From: Croceicoccus ponticola
GTDB taxonomy: Bacteria; Pseudomonadota; Alphaproteobacteria; Sphingomonadales; Sphingomonadaceae
Assembly: GCF_004004515.1 (NCBI RefSeq)
Contig: NZ_RXOL01000001.1
Coordinates: 1,116,001-1,180,000, forward strand
Direction: 5' to 3'
DNA: 64,000 bases
Under the pieces are notes generated by a model. The model was not told where the DNA came from. It saw nothing but the letters and a program-made list of their open reading frames with translations, and ran no database searches. Below are positions 9,968 through 18,054 of this stretch, one piece after another (position 1 is the stretch's first letter; every line of letters begins with the position of its first letter). The translations under genes and the position numbers were made by a program.

Positions 9968-10330
9968 TCAGTGCAGGCTGCCCCGGCGGCACAGCGCCAC
10001 GTTCACCGCCGTGTCGATCTGGTCCATGCGGAACGGCCCCTCGCAGCTGCTTGCCCGCTGAATGATGTTCGGCGCGCGGATCGGCTTGCGGCTGACCAAC
10101 AGCACCGGGATCGATGCTTCGGCCGATATCCGCTGCACGGCGTCCAGCGCGGAAATTTCCTCCATCGCGTCACCGATCACGATGATGTCGGGCAATCGGC
10201 GGTCGGCGGCGGCCAATGCCTGCTGCCGCGTCCATGTGTGGTCGAACGATTCAAAGCCTAGCGGTTCGAGATATTTCTGCATTGCCCGCCGGATGGCGAT
10301 GTCGTCATCGATGATGAGTGCGTGGCCCAC
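9968..10330 (-). CDS. Degenerate response-regulator receiver (pseudo-receiver)
   Basis: A 120-residue single-domain CheY-like protein. The acidic pocket ALIIDDD is present, but the position of the phospho-accepting Asp in PDIIVIGDAM is Gly (the Asp is shifted by one), and the conserved Lys-Pro-Phe motif reads GPF. This suggests a phosphorylation-independent receiver that may act by protein contact. The GTG start at 10330 is preferred because AAAGGGAA sits just upstream; an ATG at 10378 is possible. It is the first gene of the operon with ppsA, so a role linked to PEP synthase is inferred from context alone. Confidence 0.8.
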   Translation of the reverse strand: MGHALIIDDDIAIRRAMQKYLEPLGFESFDHTWTRQQALAAADRRLPDIIVIGDAMEEISALDAVQRISAEASIPVLLVSRKPIRAPNIIQRASSCEGPFRMDQIDTAVNVALCRRGSLH

Positions 10331-10434
10331 TGTCGTGATTCCCTTTATGGAATGCGAACGGACAATGGCGGGGGCCAACCCGTGGCGCGCTCCGCAAATG
10401 TCCGTATCGGGGCGCGGGGCAAACTGCGAACAGG

Positions 10435-10449
10435 CATCGTTTTACGGAA
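10435..10449 (-). promoter_or_regulatory. Candidate FixJ-type operator for the receiver/ppsA operon
   Basis: Minus-strand reading is TTCCGTAAAACGATG, about 105 bp upstream of the GTG start of the receiver gene. It matches the TTCCGTAAA half of the hsp20 copy exactly. Confidence 0.3.
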
Positions 10450-10704
10450 CATTACGAATGCATCGGACGACCTCGCCAAGCTATTCCTTGGTTGTCAGAC
10501 AGGAGCGGCGATGTCGTTTTGGACCGGATCGTAAAGAAAAAGTCCTGGCCCGAGATTGTGCGATGATTGGCTGACCGAGCCTGCGGCGATACCCAAAACA
10601 TGATGCCTCGACAGCATCACGGGCCAGGGGACGCCGCAGGCTTTTCGCTGCGCATCGCCCGTGGAACATCGCCCGCCAGTCGCACACGAAATGCCAGCCA
10701 ATCG

Positions 10705-10719
10705 CTCCGTAATTTCACC
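10705..10719 (+). promoter_or_regulatory. Candidate FixJ-type operator for the erythromycin esterase-like gene
   Basis: CTCCGTAATTTCACC lies 55 bp upstream of the ATG, the same orientation and nearly the same distance as the copy in front of the SDR gene. Confidence 0.4.
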
Positions 10720-10773
10720 AGATGCAAGCTGGCGATGCAGATCGCATAGATTTTCCGGCAAGGAGGAAACGTC

Positions 10774-12111
10774 ATGCCGGCAACCGCATATCAACGGATC
10801 GACGGAAGCAGCGCCGACCTTTCGCGCGTGCTCCATCGCGCGGCAGAACCCTTGCCCGACCCGGCCGATGCCGCCGCCTTCGGCGCGTTCTTCGACCGGT
10901 ATGGCGATGCGCGGGTAGTGCTGCTGGGCGAAGCGACCCACGGCAGCAGCGAATTCTATCGCGCGCGCAACGCCATCACCCGGCGACTGATCGAACATCA
11001 CGGCTTCTCCATCGTCGCGGTAGAGGCTGACTGGCCCGACGCCGCACGCATCGACGATTATGCCCGCCACCGCGCCCCGCGCCCCCGGCGCGGCGACGTA
11101 TTCGCGCGCTTCCCGACATGGATGTGGCGCAATATCGAAGTGCTGGAATTTGCCGACTGGTTACGCGGCCACAACGAAAAGACGGCAGAAGCAGAACGCG
11201 CATCGTTTCACGGGCTCGACGTCTACAGCCTCGAAGAATCGATCCACGCCGTGCTCGCCTATCTCGACGGGGTGGATCCCGTCGCCGCGGCACAGGCACG
11301 GGCACGATATTCCTGCCTGACCCCTTGGCAGGACGACCCGGCGCGTTACGGCCTTGCGGTCGAACGCGGCGGGCGCGACAGTTGCGAAGATGCCGCCGTC
11401 GCGCAATTGCGCGAATTGCTCGACGAACGGCTGGCACACATGAAGAACGATGGCGAACGATGGTTCGACGCGCTGCAGAACGCGCGCATCGTGCTGGCGG
11501 CGGAACGGTATTATCGCGCCATGTATCGCGGCGGCGCGGAAAGCTGGAACCTGCGCGACAGGCACATGTTCGGCACGCTGCAGGCGCTTCTCGCGCATCG
11601 GGGGGAAAGCGCGAAGGCTGTCGTCTGGGCCCACAATTCGCACATCGGCAACGCGGCCGCGACCGCGATGGGCTGGCGCGGCGAATTCAACATCGGCGAA
11701 CTGTGCCGCATGGCCCACGGCGACGAAGCGGTCGCCATCGGTTTCGGCACCGATCGGGGACGGGTCGCGGCGGCAACCGACTGGGGCGGGGACATGGAAA
11801 ACAAGAAGGTCCGCCCTGCCCGGCCCGACAGTTGGGAATACGCCTTTCGCCACGCCGGATACGCCCGGTCGCTGACCGACTGGCGCGGCCCTGCCAAACG
11901 CGAATTGGCCGATGCCTTGCGTCAGCCCTGGCTGGAACGGGCGATCGGCGTCGTCTATCGCCCTGAAACCGAACTTCTCAGCCACTATTTCGAAGCCGTG
12001 CTGTCGGAACAGTTCGACGCCTTCATCTGGTTCGAAGAGACGACGGCGGTAACGCCGCTGGGTAAGGAGCATCCGCACGGTGCTCCCGAAACCTATCCGT
12101 TCGGGTTGTGA
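10774..12111 (+). CDS. Erythromycin esterase-family protein
   Basis: The 445-residue protein has the EreA/EreB fold signature: VLLGEATHGSSEFY near residue 50 with conserved Glu and His, VAVEADWPD with another metal/active-site Glu, and VVWAHNSHIGNA around residue 285. Members hydrolyse macrolide lactones in resistant strains, but many chromosomal homologues in stress islands have unknown substrates. The gene has a strong AAGGAGG-like site immediately before the ATG. It is followed by an overlapping alpha/beta hydrolase gene and a phosphoribosyltransferase gene, giving a three-gene operon. True antibiotic resistance should not be assumed. Confidence 0.88.
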   Translation: MPATAYQRIDGSSADLSRVLHRAAEPLPDPADAAAFGAFFDRYGDARVVLLGEATHGSSEFYRARNAITRRLIEHHGFSIVAVEADWPDAARIDDYARHRAPRPRRGDVFARFPTWMWRNIEVLEFADWLRGHNEKTAEAERASFHGLDVYSLEESIHAVLAYLDGVDPVAAAQARARYSCLTPWQDDPARYGLAVERGGRDSCEDAAVAQLRELLDERLAHMKNDGERWFDALQNARIVLAAERYYRAMYRGGAESWNLRDRHMFGTLQALLAHRGESAKAVVWAHNSHIGNAAATAMGWRGEFNIGELCRMAHGDEAVAIGFGTDRGRVAAATDWGGDMENKKVRPARPDSWEYAFRHAGYARSLTDWRGPAKRELADALRQPWLERAIGVVYRPETELLSHYFEAVLSEQFDAFIWFEETTAVTPLGKEHPHGAPETYPFGL

Positions 12112-12113
12112 CC

Positions 12114-12779
12114 ATGGAAGTCCAGACCCACAGCCCTCGCTTTTTCGGATTGGGCCCGCTCAACCTTCCCGCCGTTCTGCGCATGCCGGACGAGCCGCGA
12201 GGTTTGATCGTGTTCGCCCACGGCAGCGGCAGCGGGCACCGCAGCCCGCGCAACAACCAGGTGGCCGAAGCCCTGACCGAATCCGGTTTCGCAACCCTGT
12301 TGTTCGACCTGCTGACCGTTCCCGAAGAACGCGATCGGTCGAACGTGTTCGACATCCAATTGCTCGCGACGCGGTTGATCGACGCCGTGGTCAGGCTTGG
12401 CGCGAAACCCGAACTTTCCGGACTGCCCATCGGGCTGTTCGGGGCGAGCACGGGTGCCGGCGCGGCGCTGCTGGCGGCTGCCGTGCGACCCGACCTGATC
12501 GACGCGGTCGTATCGCGTGGTGGGCGGCCCGATCTGGCCGGGCCAGATGCACTGCAAAAGGTTCGCGCCCCGACCCAGCTGATTGTCGGCAGCGTCGATT
12601 ATCAGGTCATCGAGCTGAACCGCGCGGCCGCCAACATGATGAATTGCCCGCACGAAATCGTCATAATTCCGGGTGCGGGCCACCTGTTCGAAGAACCGGG
12701 TGCGCTGGCTCAGGTCATTCAGGCCGCGACCCGTTGGTTTTCGGACCACCTTGGTGCAAGCAAGGGAGCGAAGACTTGA
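12114..12779 (+). CDS. Alpha/beta hydrolase (dienelactone hydrolase-like)
   Basis: The 221-residue product has a complete catalytic triad: the nucleophile in GLFGASTGAGAA, the acid in IVGSVDYQV, and His in IIPGAGHLFEEPGAL. An oxyanion segment IVFAHGSGSG lies near the N-terminus. Substrate is unknown. The ATG at 12114 follows the preceding stop by two bases; a GTG at 12108 overlapping that stop is the alternative. Its stop overlaps the TTG start of the next gene. The same trio (Ere-like, hydrolase, phosphoribosyltransferase) recurs in stress islands of other proteobacteria as I remember it. Confidence 0.88.
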   Translation: MEVQTHSPRFFGLGPLNLPAVLRMPDEPRGLIVFAHGSGSGHRSPRNNQVAEALTESGFATLLFDLLTVPEERDRSNVFDIQLLATRLIDAVVRLGAKPELSGLPIGLFGASTGAGAALLAAAVRPDLIDAVVSRGGRPDLAGPDALQKVRAPTQLIVGSVDYQVIELNRAAANMMNCPHEIVIIPGAGHLFEEPGALAQVIQAATRWFSDHLGASKGAKT

Positions 12780-13447
12780 GCGATATCCTTCCTTTTGCCA
12801 ATCGCGTGAGTGCTGGTCGCATGCTGGCCGCGCGGCTGAAACACCTTGCCAGCAGGCATCCGATCGTTCTGGCCCTACCGCGCGGCGGGGTGCCATTGGG
12901 GTACGAGGTCGCCCGCGCGCTCGACGCCGAACTCGACCTGCTGATGGTGCGCAAGCTGGGTGCGCCGGGGCACCAGGAATTCGCCATAGGCGCGGTGGTC
13001 GATGGTGAAGAGCCGCAGATGATCCTGAACGAAGAAGCGATGCGGCTGCTGTCGCCCAGCAGGGAATACGTGCAACAGGAACTGAGCCGGGAACTGGTCG
13101 AACTGGAGCGCCGCAGGCGCCTTTACATGGGCACCAAGCGCAAACCGCAGATGGCCGGGCGCACGGTCATCATCGTCGACGACGGGGTCGCTACCGGATC
13201 GACCGTAACCGCCGCATTGCGCGGGGCGCGCCGCAACAACCCGGCCTATTTGGTGCTTGCCGTACCGGTCGCACCGCCCGACACGATAGAGCGGCTTCGC
13301 CCGCTGTGCGACGAGATCGTCGTACTGGCGATGCCCGAACCATTCTATGCCGTCGGGCAGCACTACGTCGACTTCACGCAAGTGGAAGATCGGGAAGTGA
13401 TGGAACTGCTCAAAGCGGCGACCAATCGCGACGAGGGCGTCGGCTGA
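12776..13447 (+). CDS. Phosphoribosyltransferase-family protein
   Basis: A 223-residue type I phosphoribosyltransferase fold. The PRPP loop is VIIVDDGVATGSTV (about residues 130-143), and the N-terminal LALPRGGVPLGYEVA and LDLLMVRKLGAPGHQEFAIG are typical of the 'predicted phosphoribosyltransferase' group often fused or adjacent to dienelactone hydrolases. The acceptor base is unknown. I place the start at TTG 12776 because AAGGGAG lies seven bases before it, overlapping the upstream stop; the next candidate is a GTG at about 12806. It is the last gene of the operon, and hairpins follow. Confidence 0.85.
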   Translation: MSDILPFANRVSAGRMLAARLKHLASRHPIVLALPRGGVPLGYEVARALDAELDLLMVRKLGAPGHQEFAIGAVVDGEEPQMILNEEAMRLLSPSREYVQQELSRELVELERRRRLYMGTKRKPQMAGRTVIIVDDGVATGSTVTAALRGARRNNPAYLVLAVPVAPPDTIERLRPLCDEIVVLAMPEPFYAVGQHYVDFTQVEDREVMELLKAATNRDEGVG

Positions 13448-13474
13448 GCTTGATTACAGCGCAGGCCTGATCCC

Positions 13475-13494
13475 TGAACGGTCGCGACCGTTCA
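13475..13494. repeat. Perfect 20-bp palindrome
   Basis: TGAACGGTCGCGACCGTTCA is perfectly self-complementary. It lies 28 bp after the phosphoribosyltransferase stop. With no loop and no T-run it looks more like a dimeric protein-binding site than an intrinsic terminator. Confidence 0.55.
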
Positions 13495-13563
13495 TGCGTG
13501 TCTGCGCGCCTGCCGCACACTTGCCCCGGCTTTTCAGCGCGCTTCATTCGGTGTAGAAAATGT

Positions 13564-13609
13564 AGGGGATGCCCGGCGCACTGCCCCCGACAGGAACCGG
13601 ACATCCCCT
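13564..13609. terminator. Hairpin between convergent genes
   Basis: AGGGGATG-c-CCGG pairs with CCGG-a-CATCCCCT across a 20-base loop, a 12-pair stem with one mismatch. It stands between the convergent phosphoribosyltransferase and lipoprotein genes. A second stem, GCCCGCTA/TAGCGGGC at 13610-13630, overlaps the lipoprotein stop codon. Confidence 0.5.
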
Positions 13610-13614
13610 GCCCG

Positions 13615-14238
13615 CTATTTACTAGCGGGCGGGTGCCGGTCGACCCGTGGTCCGATTTCTTCCAGCACCTTACGGGCGTCGTAAGCTCGATCGTCGGCGC
13701 TCGGTCTGGTCCCCCGACCCAACCGAATGTCCGCCGTCGCTTCGAACTCTTCCACCCGTCTTTCGTCGATTCCGTCGGCCCAGAACGGGTCGGCGTGATA
13801 GGGGTCCCACGCATACCAGCCCCGGCCTGGCATGTAATAACGCCAATATGGCAGCCACGCCCCGTATTCCGGACCATACCACGGGCGATAAAACGGATCG
13901 CGCCGGATTTCCCGGGTCACCTTGTGATCCATTTCGCGATCTATGATGGCAAACCAATCATACCCTTGTTGAACCGTCAGTTCGGCCGCCCGATAAAGCA
14001 GATAGGCTTCGACCGTTTCGCGCGACGTCAGCGAATTGCCGCTGAATTTCACGCGATAGCGACCCTCGGCCAGCCGCTCGTCGGAATAGCCCCCGGCTAT
14101 AGCCGAAGACGCGGATTCCGGTTGATAGGGCGTGGGGTGCGCGCATCCCAACATGACCGCCACAAGCGACAGTGCCGCTGCCCGCGCAAGTCCGCGCACT
14201 GATATGGCGCGCACGGAAACTCCACGGGCTGAATTCAT
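13615..14238 (-). CDS. CC0125/CC1285-family lipoprotein
   Basis: A 207-residue protein with a long signal peptide ending in the lipobox VMLGCAHPTPYQ (Cys at about residue 32), so it should be a lipid-anchored envelope protein. The mature part contains GGYSDERLAEGRYRVKFSGN, then SLTSRETVEAYLLYRAAEL and GYDWFAIIDRE, which characterise this alphaproteobacterial lipoprotein family of unknown function. A Tyr/Trp/Pro-rich stretch follows. The ATG at 14238 is chosen over inner starts since it keeps the full basic n-region. It is divergent from fixL and shares that regulatory region. Confidence 0.85.
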   Translation of the reverse strand: MNSARGVSVRAISVRGLARAAALSLVAVMLGCAHPTPYQPESASSAIAGGYSDERLAEGRYRVKFSGNSLTSRETVEAYLLYRAAELTVQQGYDWFAIIDREMDHKVTREIRRDPFYRPWYGPEYGAWLPYWRYYMPGRGWYAWDPYHADPFWADGIDERRVEEFEATADIRLGRGTRPSADDRAYDARKVLEEIGPRVDRHPPASK

Positions 14239-14306
14239 GATACTGTGCCCTTTAATGTTTCAGCAAAATCCGCCTGCAGTGAAGCGCTCCTGCCGCGTCC
14301 GTCCTA

Positions 14307-14322
14307 TTGGTAATATTACCAA
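14307..14322. promoter_or_regulatory. 16-bp palindrome in the lipoprotein/fixL divergent promoter region
   Basis: TTGGTAATATTACCAA is a perfect inverted repeat. With the five bases before it, the 12-mer TCCTATTGGTAA (14302-14313) recurs exactly at 37147-37158, upstream of the cation antiporter gene. A regulator site is likely, identity unknown. Confidence 0.45.
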
Positions 14323-14361
14323 GGGCTTCGACCCGACCGCTCCGCGAAATGCCCACCACCG

Positions 14362-14377
14362 CTCCGTATAATCACGG
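14362..14377 (+). promoter_or_regulatory. Candidate FixJ-type operator for fixL
   Basis: CTCCGTATAATCACGG lies 81 bp upstream of the fixL ATG. Its presence would imply autoregulation of fixLJ. Confidence 0.4.
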
Positions 14378-14457
14378 ATGGCTGTTTCCGGTTCGCGGCG
14401 TGCACTGCTTTTTCCATCCGCTTGTGTTATGACGGGCCGGGATCTGAAAGCGGGACA

Positions 14458-16359
14458 ATGGCTCGAAGCGGACGCGACGAAATTGACAATATACCTCACG
14501 ACGAACTGACCGCACTTTTGCTTGAGCGGGTTCCTGCCGCGATCGCGCTGGTCGATCCCGATATGCGCTTCATCGCGTGCAACCGGCGCTGGATCACCGA
14601 TTTCAAGCTTGATCCGGACAATGTGATCGGCCGTTCCCATTGCGACCTGTTTCCAGAAAACGCCGAAAAATGGCGTGAGATGCACGCCCGCGCGCTTGCC
14701 GGTGAAAACCTGACCCATGAACTGGACCGGTCCGAACAAGACGATGGATCGACCGACTGGCTGAGGTGGAGCCTTGCGCCGTGGCACGACGAAGCGGGCA
14801 AGGTCAAAGGCGTTCTGTTCGTATCCGAAGTGCAGAAGTCGCAGCTGGAGAAGGACCTTCGCGCGCGCGTCCTGAGCGAAGAATTGTCGCTTTTCATCGA
14901 TATTGCCGACAACTTCGCGCTGTCCATGCTGGATGACGCCGGCAAGGTGACGATCTGGAATTCCGGTGCGGAACAGCTGTCCGGATGGACCGAGGCCGAA
15001 ATGGTCGGGAAGACCTTCGACATGATGTTCGAAGCGTCTGATCGCGATCATGGCTTGCCGGAGCGACAGCTTGCGCTCGCCCGGGAAAACGGCGTGTTCA
15101 GGGACCGGTGCTGGCGGGTCCGCAAGGATGGAACCCGCTTTCTGGCCGACGTGACGATCACCCGGATTGCCGGTGACGATCAACTGCCCAGCGGATTTGG
15201 CCAGATCGTGCGCGACGTGACGAAAGAGGATATCCAGTCCCAATCGCTCGAAGCCAGTGCCGTGCTGTTGCGATCCATCCTCGACACCGTGCCCGACGCG
15301 ATGATCGTGATCGACGAAGTCGGGATCATGCTGTCGTTCAGCAAGGCGGCGGAAAAGCTGTTCGGATATTCACACGAAGAAGTCATCGGGAAAAACATTT
15401 CGATGCTCATGCCTTCACCCGATCACGAACAACACGACGAATACCTTGCCCGTTACCGCCGGACGGGCGAGCCACGGATCATCGGCACCAATCGCCGCGT
15501 GCTGGGCATGCGCAAGGACGGCACCATTTTCCCGCATGTGCTGCGTGTCGGCGAAGCGCGCGGCGGGGGCCGCAGGATGTTCGCAGGGTTCCTCCACGAC
15601 CTGAGCGATCAGGAAGAGACCGAATCGCGCCTGCAGGAATTGCAGCGGGAACTGACGCACATCGCCCGCGTCAGCGAGATGGGCACGCTCGCGACCGCGA
15701 TTGCGCACGAACTGAACCAGCCGCTGATGGCGATCTCTAACATCGTGCAGACGTCGGTCGCGCTGGTCGAAGGCGGCGACAAGGAGCACCTCCTGCTCGC
15801 CGCCCGCGCCTTGGAAGAAGCGGGTCGCGAAGCGTTGCGCGCTGGCGAAATCGTCAAACGCCTGCGCAGTTTCGTGTCACGCGGAGAGCTGGACCGAACC
15901 ATCGAGAATTCGGGCGGTCTCGCCCGCGACGCTTGCGAACTGGCCGCGGGCGACGCCAAATTCCGCAATGTCGCATGGCGCGTAGTCGTCGCCGACGATG
16001 CGGAAGATATCCTGGCGGACCGGATCGAGGTGCAGCAGGTCCTCGTCAACCTGGTGCGCAATGCGATGCAGGCGATCAACCGCGACGGCGAAATCGAAGT
16101 CAGCGTCCGCCCGGATGGCGACACGATGCATTTCACGGTTTCCGACACCGGCCCCGGCGTGCCCGAAGGCCGCATCGGAACCTTGTTCGAACCGTTTTCG
16201 ACCACCAAGCCGACCGGCATGGGCATGGGACTGGCCATTTGCCGTACGATCGTGGAAGCTCACGGCGGCAAGATCTGGCACGAACACAACCCCAATGGCG
16301 GTGCTGCCTTCCATTTCACATTGCCCAAGTTCAATTCGGAGAACGCCGATGCAGACTGA
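14458..16359 (+). CDS. fixL: FixL-type oxygen sensor histidine kinase (three PAS domains)
   Basis: The 633-residue kinase carries PAS domains at about 20-125, 145-265 and 275-395, then HisKA with AIAHELNQPL (phospho-accepting H417) and an HATPase domain (about 515-630, with SDTGPGVPEG and GMGMGLAI). The third PAS matches the FixL haem pocket: H326 in HEQHDEYLARYR aligns with the haem ligand His200 of Bradyrhizobium FixL, and R346, exactly 20 residues later, aligns with its Arg220 that contacts bound oxygen. There are no transmembrane segments, so it is cytosolic. The kinase should be active without oxygen. The ATG at 14458 is preferred to a TTG at 14422. It overlaps fixJ by 11 bp. Confidence 0.9.
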   Translation: MARSGRDEIDNIPHDELTALLLERVPAAIALVDPDMRFIACNRRWITDFKLDPDNVIGRSHCDLFPENAEKWREMHARALAGENLTHELDRSEQDDGSTDWLRWSLAPWHDEAGKVKGVLFVSEVQKSQLEKDLRARVLSEELSLFIDIADNFALSMLDDAGKVTIWNSGAEQLSGWTEAEMVGKTFDMMFEASDRDHGLPERQLALARENGVFRDRCWRVRKDGTRFLADVTITRIAGDDQLPSGFGQIVRDVTKEDIQSQSLEASAVLLRSILDTVPDAMIVIDEVGIMLSFSKAAEKLFGYSHEEVIGKNISMLMPSPDHEQHDEYLARYRRTGEPRIIGTNRRVLGMRKDGTIFPHVLRVGEARGGGRRMFAGFLHDLSDQEETESRLQELQRELTHIARVSEMGTLATAIAHELNQPLMAISNIVQTSVALVEGGDKEHLLLAARALEEAGREALRAGEIVKRLRSFVSRGELDRTIENSGGLARDACELAAGDAKFRNVAWRVVVADDAEDILADRIEVQQVLVNLVRNAMQAINRDGEIEVSVRPDGDTMHFTVSDTGPGVPEGRIGTLFEPFSTTKPTGMGMGLAICRTIVEAHGGKIWHEHNPNGGAAFHFTLPKFNSENADAD

Positions 16360-17140
16360 TCGCAAGCTAGTGCATGTCGTCGACGACGAAGAATCCATCC
16401 GCCGGTCGCTCGATTTCCTGTTGTCGACCGCCGGATACCGGGTCCAACGGTGGGAAGACGCCCACACGTTCCTGAAAGGCGCAGACAAGTTCGAACCGGC
16501 ATGCGCGCTGGTCGATGTGCGCATGCCGGGCATGGACGGCATCGAACTGCAAAAGGAAATGACCCGGCTTGGCTTCAACTTCCCGGTCATCGTGTTGTCC
16601 GGGCACGGCGATATCTCGATGGCGGTCAAAGTCATGCAAGCCGGCGCGGTCGATTTTCTCGAAAAGCCGGCCGACCGCCAGCACCTGCTCGACGCCGTGA
16701 AAGCCGCATTCGAAAGCCGCAATGATTGCGAGGAGCAGCGTAATCGCGCCGATTGGGCACAGGCGCAGCTTGGCCATCTCACCGCCCGCGAACGAGAAGT
16801 GCTCGAAGGTCTGGCCTGCGGCTATCCGAACAAGACTATCGCCTACGACCTCGGCATCAGCGCGCGCACGGTGGAGGTGTACCGGGCCAACGCGATGGAA
16901 AAGCTGGGCGTCACGAATTTCGCCAATGCCCTGCGCATCGCCTTTGCCGCCGGCCTGGGGTCCGAACGCCGCTGGCTGGCAACGCACAGCGATCCGGCGC
17001 AGCAGCGCAAGCAAGGCCCTGCTGCCGACGCGGGCGGTACGACCGGCAGCCAATCGGAAACCGCCCCCTATGCATCCCCGACGCCCGACGCGCCCGGGGC
17101 ACCCACGCCGATAAGTAAAAACGCGGCCAACTCCGGATAA
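16349..17140 (+). CDS. fixJ: FixJ-type response regulator
   Basis: A 263-residue partner of FixL. The receiver (about 5-120) has VVDDEES, phospho-accepting D56 in ALVDVRMPGMDG, and FLEKPADRQ. The LuxR-type DNA-binding domain (about 138-200) has LTAREREVLEGLACGYPNKT and ISARTVEVYRANAMEKLG. The ATG at 16349 has GGAGA at good spacing and overlaps fixL. Rhizobial FixJ ends near residue 205; here about 60 extra residues rich in Ala, Pro, Ser and Gln follow, probably disordered. No fixK, fixT or nif gene is in the window, so FixJ may regulate the neighbouring stress genes directly. Confidence 0.9.
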   Translation: MQTDRKLVHVVDDEESIRRSLDFLLSTAGYRVQRWEDAHTFLKGADKFEPACALVDVRMPGMDGIELQKEMTRLGFNFPVIVLSGHGDISMAVKVMQAGAVDFLEKPADRQHLLDAVKAAFESRNDCEEQRNRADWAQAQLGHLTAREREVLEGLACGYPNKTIAYDLGISARTVEVYRANAMEKLGVTNFANALRIAFAAGLGSERRWLATHSDPAQQRKQGPAADAGGTTGSQSETAPYASPTPDAPGAPTPISKNAANSG

Positions 17141-17145
17141 TACCG
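17131..17145 (+). promoter_or_regulatory. Candidate operator at the end of fixJ, upstream of the BON gene
   Basis: CTCCGGATAATACCG overlaps the fixJ stop codon and differs from the fixL copy at few positions. It is about 107 bp before the BON gene start. Confidence 0.25.
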
Positions 17146-17251
17146 CATCCCGCAAACCGGCCACCCGTTGCAGGAAGGTGCGCGCAGCCGATCGGCCGGG
17201 TCACCCCGCCCGGGATTCGCCTGCAGTCCATCCAGGCAAGGGAGACATGCC

Positions 17252-17902
17252 ATGAAAAGCGACAGCCAACTGCAACACGACGTTCTCGAAGAATTGAAGT
17301 GGGATCCCAGCGTCGATCACACGGACATCGGTGTTTCGGTGGTCGACGGCGTCGTCGCGCTTAACGGCTATGCGAAAAGCTATGCCGAAAAGATTGCCGC
17401 CGAACGTGCGGCCAAGCGCGTGGCAGGTGTCAAGGCCATCGCCGAAGAGCTCAAGATCCGGTACCCTTCGGATGCGAAGAACGCCGATCACGAAATCGCC
17501 CGGCGCATCCTCGACATCTTCAGCTACAACGTCCTGATCCCCGAAGAAAATATCCAGGTGAAAGTCGAAAAAGGCTGGGTAACGCTGACCGGCGACGTCG
17601 AATGGAATTACCAGAGCGCCGAAGCCGCCAAGGCTGCGGGCAAGGTATCGGGGGTGCTGGGCCTCACCAACAGCATCGCGATCCGGAACAAGGCCGACAT
17701 CTCGGATGTCCGCAAGCGGATCGAGGACGCGTTCAAGCGGCAGGCCGGACTTGACGCCGCATCGGTCACCATCGCCGCCAGCGGCAACAAGGTGACGCTG
17801 GGCGGCAAGGTAAAGGCGTGGCACGAACGCAAGCTGGCCGAACAGGCCGCATGGGGCGCGCCGGGCGTGACGCAGGTCGAAGACCACATCGTCATCAGCT
17901 GA
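17252..17902 (+). CDS. Triple BON-domain protein
   Basis: A 216-residue protein made of three BON repeats (about 5-72, 78-145, 148-214), each with the pattern of a conserved Gly in a beta turn, such as VVDGVVALNGYAKSY, VEKGWVTLTGDVEW and ASGNKVTLGGKVKAW. BON domains bind phospholipids or serve envelope and osmotic stress roles (OsmY-like). There is no signal peptide at the ATG chosen at 17252, which has AAGGGAGA upstream. The family in stress islands is usually cytosolic as predicted. It is followed by a strong terminator. Confidence 0.9.
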   Translation: MKSDSQLQHDVLEELKWDPSVDHTDIGVSVVDGVVALNGYAKSYAEKIAAERAAKRVAGVKAIAEELKIRYPSDAKNADHEIARRILDIFSYNVLIPEENIQVKVEKGWVTLTGDVEWNYQSAEAAKAAGKVSGVLGLTNSIAIRNKADISDVRKRIEDAFKRQAGLDAASVTIAASGNKVTLGGKVKAWHERKLAEQAAWGAPGVTQVEDHIVIS

Positions 17903-17952
17903 CCGCGCCTTTCTTGAACCCCACCCTTGTACCTGGGGCCTGATGACGCAGC

Positions 17953-17988
17953 AAATGCCCGCGGGAAGCAAGTTTCCCGCGGGCATTT
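17953..17988. terminator. Strong intrinsic terminator between convergent BON and usp genes
   Basis: AAATGCCCGCGGGAA pairs perfectly with TTCCCGCGGGCATTT (15 bp, six-base loop), followed by T residues on the plus strand. It can serve the BON gene and, less well, the usp gene arriving from the other side. Confidence 0.85.
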
Positions 17989-18054
17989 TGCGTTTTGCCG
18001 TCTTTGCGCCAGCTCGTGTTGGCGCGTTGCCTCTATTTGCGGCTGACGGGCGGC

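Larger units (their letters stand above)
10331..10773. other. Divergent regulatory region between the receiver/ppsA operon and the erythromycin esterase-like gene
   Basis: No convincing gene lies in these 443 bp. It holds three elements related to the shared island motif: TGTCCGTATCGGGGC at 10399-10413, a minus-strand TTCCGTAA at 10442-10449 and a plus-strand copy at 10705-10719. Short reading frames here have no family resemblance or ribosome site. Confidence 0.6.

Noticed and set aside
10774-12111. Calling the erythromycin esterase-family gene a macrolide resistance gene
   Set aside because: Only family motifs are visible and the operon context is stress-related; chromosomal homologues often have no known macrolide activity.
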